64,000 bases of DNA, taken from NCBI GenBank assembly GCA_963823525.1, contig CAWGLW010000005.1, positions 496,001 through 560,000 of the forward strand, read 5' to 3'. Position numbers and translations under genes: made by a program. The notes under the pieces were generated by a model that was given only the letters and a program-made list of their open reading frames with translations, was not told the origin of the DNA and did no database searches. This document shows positions 60,363 through 64,000 of the stretch, piece after piece; position 1 is the first letter of the stretch, and each line of letters begins with the position of its first letter. This DNA comes from CAWGLW01 sp963823525 (GTDB taxonomy: Bacteria > Pseudomonadota > Gammaproteobacteria > Steroidobacterales > Steroidobacteraceae).

Positions 60363-61409
60363 ATGCGTCGATCCGAACTGGAGCGCCGTGCTGCCGCGGC
60401 TTTGAACGGCTCGGCCGTGACACTGGAGATGGTCGCAAAGGAGGCCGGCGTATCACCCAGCACGGTCTCGCGAATCCTGAACGGTACCGCGCGCGTCAAG
60501 GACGAAAAGGTCCGGGCCGTCGAAGCCGCCATTGCCAAATTGCAGTTCATGCCGAACCCGGTGGCCCGCTCGCTGGCTCGCGGCAAGTCGATGAGCATCG
60601 GCGTCGTGACCCAGGCGATCGACAGCCCCTTTTATGGCGAAGCGCTGGCAGGGATCGAGACGGGCCTGGTGCGCGCCAAGTACTCCGCACTATTTGTCAG
60701 CGGTCACTGGAGGGAGGGCGATGAGCGGCGTTGTGTCGCCCACCTGCTCAGCCGGCGAGTCGATGGCATCATCCTGCTCACCAGCTGCCTGCCTGATCAG
60801 GAACTGAAGAATCTCTCGCAAAGCGTTCCGCTCGTGATCACCGGCCGGTATGTCGAGGGAGAGCGTATCTGCTGCCTGGACACGGACAACACGGCCGGTG
60901 CACGCCTCGCGACCGATTACCTGATCGGGCTGGGCCACCGCCGCATCGCGTTCATCTCCGGACCGCCGGATCACCCGGATGCGGTGCAGCGACTCAATGG
61001 CTACAAGGCCGCCCTGGCCGCGGGCAAGATTCGGTTCACCGGAAAACTCGTCGTGCATGGCGACTATCTGGAGTCAGGGGGGCACGAGGCAATGACGGCG
61101 TTGCTCGACTCGCGCGCAGAATTCACTGCCGTGTTCGCTGCGAACGACCAGACCGCGTACGGCGCGATGCTGGCGCTCTACCGGCGGGGTCTCAAGGTGC
61201 CGCGTGACGTATCGTTAATCGGCTTCGACGACCTGTCGACCTCCGCGTTCATGATCCCGCCGTTGACCACCGTACACAGGTCGATCGACGAGATTGGCGA
61301 GCATGCGGCCGAGGCGATCATCGATCTGATCGATCAGCGCACGCCACTCGCGAAGCTGTCCGCGGCAACCCTGGCGGTCCGCGAATCGACCCGCTCACTG
61401 CGCAGCTAA
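60363..61409 (+). CDS. LacI-family transcriptional regulator of the beta-glucan locus
   Basis: 348 aa. The N-terminal HTH and hinge helix VTLEMVAKEAGVSPSTVSRILNGTARVKDEKVRAVEAAIAKLQFMPNPVARSLARGKS (about 19-76) is the LacI headpiece. The periplasmic-binding-protein-like ligand domain (about 78-345) contains IGVVTQAIDSPFYGEALAGIE, RRVDGIILLTS, CLDTDNTAGARLATDYLIGLGHRRIAFISGP, AVFAANDQTAYGAMLAL and VSLIGFDDLSTSAFMIPPLTTV. The inducer is probably a gluco-oligosaccharide (inference from context). ATG 60363 follows AAGGA. Matching operators flank it on both sides. Confidence 0.9.
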   Translation: MRRSELERRAAAALNGSAVTLEMVAKEAGVSPSTVSRILNGTARVKDEKVRAVEAAIAKLQFMPNPVARSLARGKSMSIGVVTQAIDSPFYGEALAGIETGLVRAKYSALFVSGHWREGDERRCVAHLLSRRVDGIILLTSCLPDQELKNLSQSVPLVITGRYVEGERICCLDTDNTAGARLATDYLIGLGHRRIAFISGPPDHPDAVQRLNGYKAALAAGKIRFTGKLVVHGDYLESGGHEAMTALLDSRAEFTAVFAANDQTAYGAMLALYRRGLKVPRDVSLIGFDDLSTSAFMIPPLTTVHRSIDEIGEHAAEAIIDLIDQRTPLAKLSAATLAVRESTRSLRS

Positions 61410-61484
61410 ATTGCGGCGTCGCAGCAAGGCAACAGCTGTAATCCCGTTTGACACCTCAGACGATTGTCATGCTAGATTCGTTTT

Positions 61485-61498
61485 TGAAAGCGCTTTCT
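61485..61498. promoter_or_regulatory. LacI-type operator upstream of the sugar symporter
   Basis: GAAAGCGCTTTC (61486-61497) is a perfect 12-bp palindrome within TTTTTGAAAGCGCTTTCTCT, 89 bp before the symporter ATG. It shares its core with the sites at 60220 and 63034. Confidence 0.75.
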
Positions 61499-61586
61499 CT
61501 CAAGACGCTTTCGCGCCGTCCGGCCAGGCGGCTAGAGGCCTGCGTTAACTAGAAGAAGCACTGATCCGCTCAGCCGGGAGACACGC

Positions 61587-62942
61587 ATGAGCAGCAACGA
61601 CCACAAGCTCGCCGTCAAGGAAAAGATCGGCTACGGGCTCGGTGACCTGGCGTCGAATCTTTACTGGCAGATGATTGCGATCTTCATCGCCAAGTACTAC
61701 ACCGACGTGTTCATGCTCGGGGCGGCTGCGCTCGGCACGATGCTGCTGGTCACGCGCGTCATCGATGCCTTCACCGATCCGGTGATCGGCGCGATTGCCG
61801 ACCGGACCAATACTCGCTGGGGGCATTTCCGACCGTACCTGGTATGGATGTGCGTACCGATGGCCGTGACCGCGATCCTGACGTTCACGACGCCCGACCT
61901 CGACGGTACCCCCAAGGTCGTCTACGCATACGTAACGGTGAGCCTGATGATGCTGGCCTATTCGGCCATCAACATTCCCTACTCGGCGCTGCTCGGCGTG
62001 CTCACGCCGAGTTCGGAGGAGCGGACCAGTGTCTGCTCCTACCGCTTCGTGATGGCACTGATCCCGGTGTTCATCATCGTGAACACCGCTCTTCCGCTCG
62101 CGAAGTTCTTCGGCGGGGACGAGAACTCGCCGCTCGGCTGGCAGATGACGATGGTCATCTACTCCGGGATCGCGGTCGTCCTGTACCTCGCCACATTCGC
62201 AATGACTCGCGAGCGGGTCCAGCCCGAGCAGCGGCAGGATTCATCCCTGCGCAAGGATTTGCGTGATCTGCTGCGCAATAAGCCATGGGTCGTGCTTTGC
62301 GTGGTGGGCATCGCCGCCCTGACCTACGCGAACATGCGCAGCACCGTCAGCATCTATTACTTCGAGTACGTCGTGCCGGGCGGCAAGCCCTATTTCGGTC
62401 CGATCATGACCACGGGCGCCATCGCCTTCATTCTCGGCGTGATGGCTACGTCGCCGCTTTCGAGGCGTTTCGGCAAGCGCAACTTCTACATGCTTTCCAT
62501 GACGCTCGCCGCGGCACTGACCATTGGTTTTTATTTCGTGCCCCCGGACAACCTGCCGCTGGTCTGGGGCGTCAACTCGCTGATCAATCTGTTTGCGGCG
62601 CCGACCGCGCCACTGGTCTGGGCGATGTACGCAGACACGGCCGACTACTCGGAATGGAAGTGGGGTCGGCGTGCCACGGGCCTCGTCTTCTCGGCCGCGT
62701 CGCTCGCACAGAAACTCGGCTGGGCCATCGGCGGCGCCGGTACCGGGTGGCTGTTGGCCTATTTTGGATACGTGCCGAACGTGGCGCAGGACCCTCGTTC
62801 GATCAACGGCATCATGCTGATGATGAGTGTAATCCCTGCGCTGGCCGCGATTATCGCAATAGCCGCGCTGTGGTTCTACGAACTCGACAAGGAGACGGTC
62901 GAGCAGATGACCAGCGACCTGCTCGCGCGCCGTGCCAAGTGA
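61587..62942 (+). CDS. GPH-type (MelB-like) sugar:cation symporter, MFS
   Basis: 451 aa with 12 membrane helices. GPH-family features include KLAVKEKIGYGLGDLASNLYWQMIAIFIAKYYTDVFML at the start and the loop RVIDAFTDPVIGAIADRTNTRWGHFRPYLVWMCVPMA, with Asp residues for Na+/H+ binding. Also seen are INIPYSALLGVLTPSSEERTSVCSYRF and WAMYADTADYSEWKWGRRATGLVFSAASLAQKLGWAIGGAGTGWLL. It would bring glucose or short beta-gluco-oligosaccharides from periplasm to cytoplasm. GGGAGACACGC precedes the ATG and a LacI-type operator lies upstream. No cytoplasmic beta-glucosidase is in the window. Confidence 0.9.
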   Translation: MSSNDHKLAVKEKIGYGLGDLASNLYWQMIAIFIAKYYTDVFMLGAAALGTMLLVTRVIDAFTDPVIGAIADRTNTRWGHFRPYLVWMCVPMAVTAILTFTTPDLDGTPKVVYAYVTVSLMMLAYSAINIPYSALLGVLTPSSEERTSVCSYRFVMALIPVFIIVNTALPLAKFFGGDENSPLGWQMTMVIYSGIAVVLYLATFAMTRERVQPEQRQDSSLRKDLRDLLRNKPWVVLCVVGIAALTYANMRSTVSIYYFEYVVPGGKPYFGPIMTTGAIAFILGVMATSPLSRRFGKRNFYMLSMTLAAALTIGFYFVPPDNLPLVWGVNSLINLFAAPTAPLVWAMYADTADYSEWKWGRRATGLVFSAASLAQKLGWAIGGAGTGWLLAYFGYVPNVAQDPRSINGIMLMMSVIPALAAIIAIAALWFYELDKETVEQMTSDLLARRAK

Positions 62943-63033
62943 CGGGCCGGTGCCGATGAACCCTGCGCCTGCAACATGGTCGCCTTGCCGCATGGTTTGA
63001 CATGACCGACGGGCGCTGTGTAGATTCAATTAT

Positions 63034-63045
63034 GAAAGCGCTTTC
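63034..63045. promoter_or_regulatory. LacI-type operator upstream of the terminal lipoprotein gene
   Basis: GAAAGCGCTTTC is a perfect 12-bp palindrome 77 bp before the ATG at 63123, identical to the palindrome at 61486-61497. This places the downstream gene in the same predicted regulon. Confidence 0.75.
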
Positions 63046-63122
63046 TTGGCTGGGTCGCTGTTGGCGGCCACATTCGAAGAGCTGCTCGCGGTCTCACCGC
63101 ACACCGTTGTCGGAGACGCCTC

Positions 63123-64000
63123 ATGGAACTCGTTAAGCGGATCGCCCTGCTCACTCTCGCCACCTGCGCGGGCCTTTTCGTGTCGGCGTGTCAGCCTTCC
63201 GATCCGAACAGCCCCAAGGTCGCGAGCCTGACTTCCGTCACCGTGACACCGAGCCCGGTGGCTTTGCCGGTCGGCGGCATGCAGGCGCTGTCGGTCATCG
63301 GCAGCTTCAGCGACGGGTCCTCTTATGATGTGAGCTTTGACTCGACTTTCGCCTCGAGCGCTACGGCCATTGCGACGGTCAGCGCCACTGGTTTAGTGAC
63401 CGGCATCGCGGCCGGCACTGCGACGATCACGGCCACGTATATGCCATCGGGCGAATCAGAAGCCGTGACCGTGACGATTGCTCCGCTGCAGGTGACCTCG
63501 ATTGAACTGTCCCCGGATACCCTCAGCCTGGTGCCCGGAGGCAGCCAGGCCCTGGCCGTCACGGGAACCTTCGACAACGCTACGAGCGGTGATGTCACGG
63601 CCGGCTCAACTTTCGTGTCCTCCGACCCGGACGTGGCGACGGTCGCCGCCACCGGGCTGGTGACCGCGGTCTCGGTCGGCACGGCCACGGTCACGGCAAC
63701 GCATACCGAATCCGGGAACACGGCCCAGGCCACGATCGGTGTAAGCGAAGCCGAAGCCGAATTCCGCACGATCGACTTCAATGACCCGGCGTTGGTTTAC
63801 ACGTTGCTGGGTTTTGGTGGCGCGGAGGATTCGACGCTGGTGCCGGACCCGGCTGATGCGGGCAACACGGTGGCGCAGGTGGTGAAGTCGGCCGCCGCCG
63901 AGCTGTGGGCGGGCACGACGGTGTCGACGGGCCCGAACAGCACGGTCGGCGTGATTCCGTTCACGGCGATGAGCACGCAGATGACGGTGCGGGTGTACTC
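63123..64000 (+). CDS. Lipoprotein with two Big2-like Ig domains and a glucan-locus module (partial)
   Basis: Open from ATG 63123 (GGAG 7-8 bases upstream) to the window end, 292 codons seen. The lipobox is LFVSACQP (Cys23). There are two bacterial Ig-like (Big2) domains: LTSVTVTPSPVALPVGGMQALSVIGSFSDGSSYDVS...ATVSATGLVTGIAAGTATITATY, then VTSIELSPDTLSLVPGGSQALAVTGTFDNATSGDVT...ATVAATGLVTAVSVGTATVTATH. From FRTIDFNDPALVYTLLGFGGAEDS onward the protein equals the second module of the GH17-like protein. The 3' end is outside the window; a catalytic domain could follow. It is predicted to be a surface-exposed partner in glucan capture. Confidence 0.8.
   Translation, partial: MELVKRIALLTLATCAGLFVSACQPSDPNSPKVASLTSVTVTPSPVALPVGGMQALSVIGSFSDGSSYDVSFDSTFASSATAIATVSATGLVTGIAAGTATITATYMPSGESEAVTVTIAPLQVTSIELSPDTLSLVPGGSQALAVTGTFDNATSGDVTAGSTFVSSDPDVATVAATGLVTAVSVGTATVTATHTESGNTAQATIGVSEAEAEFRTIDFNDPALVYTLLGFGGAEDSTLVPDPADAGNTVAQVVKSAAAELWAGTTVSTGPNSTVGVIPFTAMSTQMTVRVY
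63771..64000 (+). repeat. 230-bp inverted repeat, copy B (inside the terminal lipoprotein gene)
   Basis: Reverse complement of 57778-58007 with no mismatch seen by eye, including third codon positions, and reaching the window edge. The two copies face each other across the porin-distal half of the GH17 gene, the regulator and the symporter. Confidence 0.85.

Noticed and set aside
1..64000. CRISPR arrays, rRNA genes, riboswitches
   Set aside because: No regularly spaced direct repeats, no rRNA-like sequence and no recognisable riboswitch core were seen anywhere in the window.

Overview
The window looks like a chromosomal stretch of a free-living, probably marine, gammaproteobacterium of moderately high GC. 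The evidence is a dif site that differs from the E. coli one at only two positions, a complete ccmABCDEFGHI cytochrome c maturation operon, Gram-negative porins and lipoproteins, a YajD-type HNH protein, DgkA, and a beta-1,3-glucan (laminarin-type) utilisation locus. I cannot name the genus. Coding density is high, but the first 7 kb and several later gaps hold gene remnants.

Region by region. 1-7.5 kb: a secreted DUF1579-like protein, a methyltransferase, a lipoprotein, a large membrane coiled-coil protein, then decayed sequence (an IS3-type transposase start, an outer-membrane transporter gene with a frameshift and a nonsense codon, an ORF with no start) and a secreted beta-propeller protein. 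7.6-16.3 kb: an Old Yellow Enzyme, a DUF3604 protein, two small genes, a TolB/FlgO-like TPR protein and a sulfatase. 16.4-19.1 kb: a Xer/dif-associated module. It has a full dif site at 19080-19107, a half dif site at 16815-16831, two remnants of a filamentous-phage-type rolling-circle initiator, a DUF6090 membrane protein and a complete Phd/ParE-type toxin-antitoxin pair with an apparently leaderless, self-repressed promoter. 19.2-24.8 kb: a BNR-repeat lipoprotein, an outer-membrane transporter-like protein, YajD, dodecin, a haloacetate-dehalogenase-like hydrolase and a BON-domain protein.

24.8-32.5 kb (minus strand): a MaoC-like gene followed, in order of transcription from the other end, by ccmA-B-C-D-E-F-G-H-I with overlapping or closely spaced genes. 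32.6-40.7 kb: a leucine/isovalerate degradation operon (isovaleryl-CoA dehydrogenase, MaoC hydratase, CitE-like lyase, methylcrotonyl-CoA carboxylase beta and alpha), a divergent GntR/FadR-type regulator with a matching operator, and an HMG-CoA reductase. 40.8-49.3 kb: a second DUF3604 protein, DUF1330, a frameshifted alcohol-dehydrogenase-family gene, tRNA-Leu(UAA), a fused ATP sulfurylase/APS kinase, a second frameshifted gene, DUF808, a glycosyltransferase remnant and DgkA. Two related REP-like hairpins lie at 40756-40841 and 44343-44427, the second directly at the 3' end of the tRNA.

49.5-64 kb: a small membrane protein, a PEP-CTERM protein, a degenerate nuclease-fold protein, then the beta-glucan locus. 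On the minus strand are a GH17-like lipoprotein with four beta-sandwich modules, a porin and a GH81 endo-beta-1,3-glucanase. Divergently on the plus strand are a LacI-family regulator, a GPH-type sugar symporter and a lipoprotein with Ig-like domains that runs off the window. Three LacI-type palindromes with the GAAAGCGCTT core precede the GH17 gene, the symporter and the last lipoprotein, which suggests one regulon. A 230-bp sequence inside the GH17 gene is repeated in inverted orientation, with no difference I can see by eye, at the right edge of the window.
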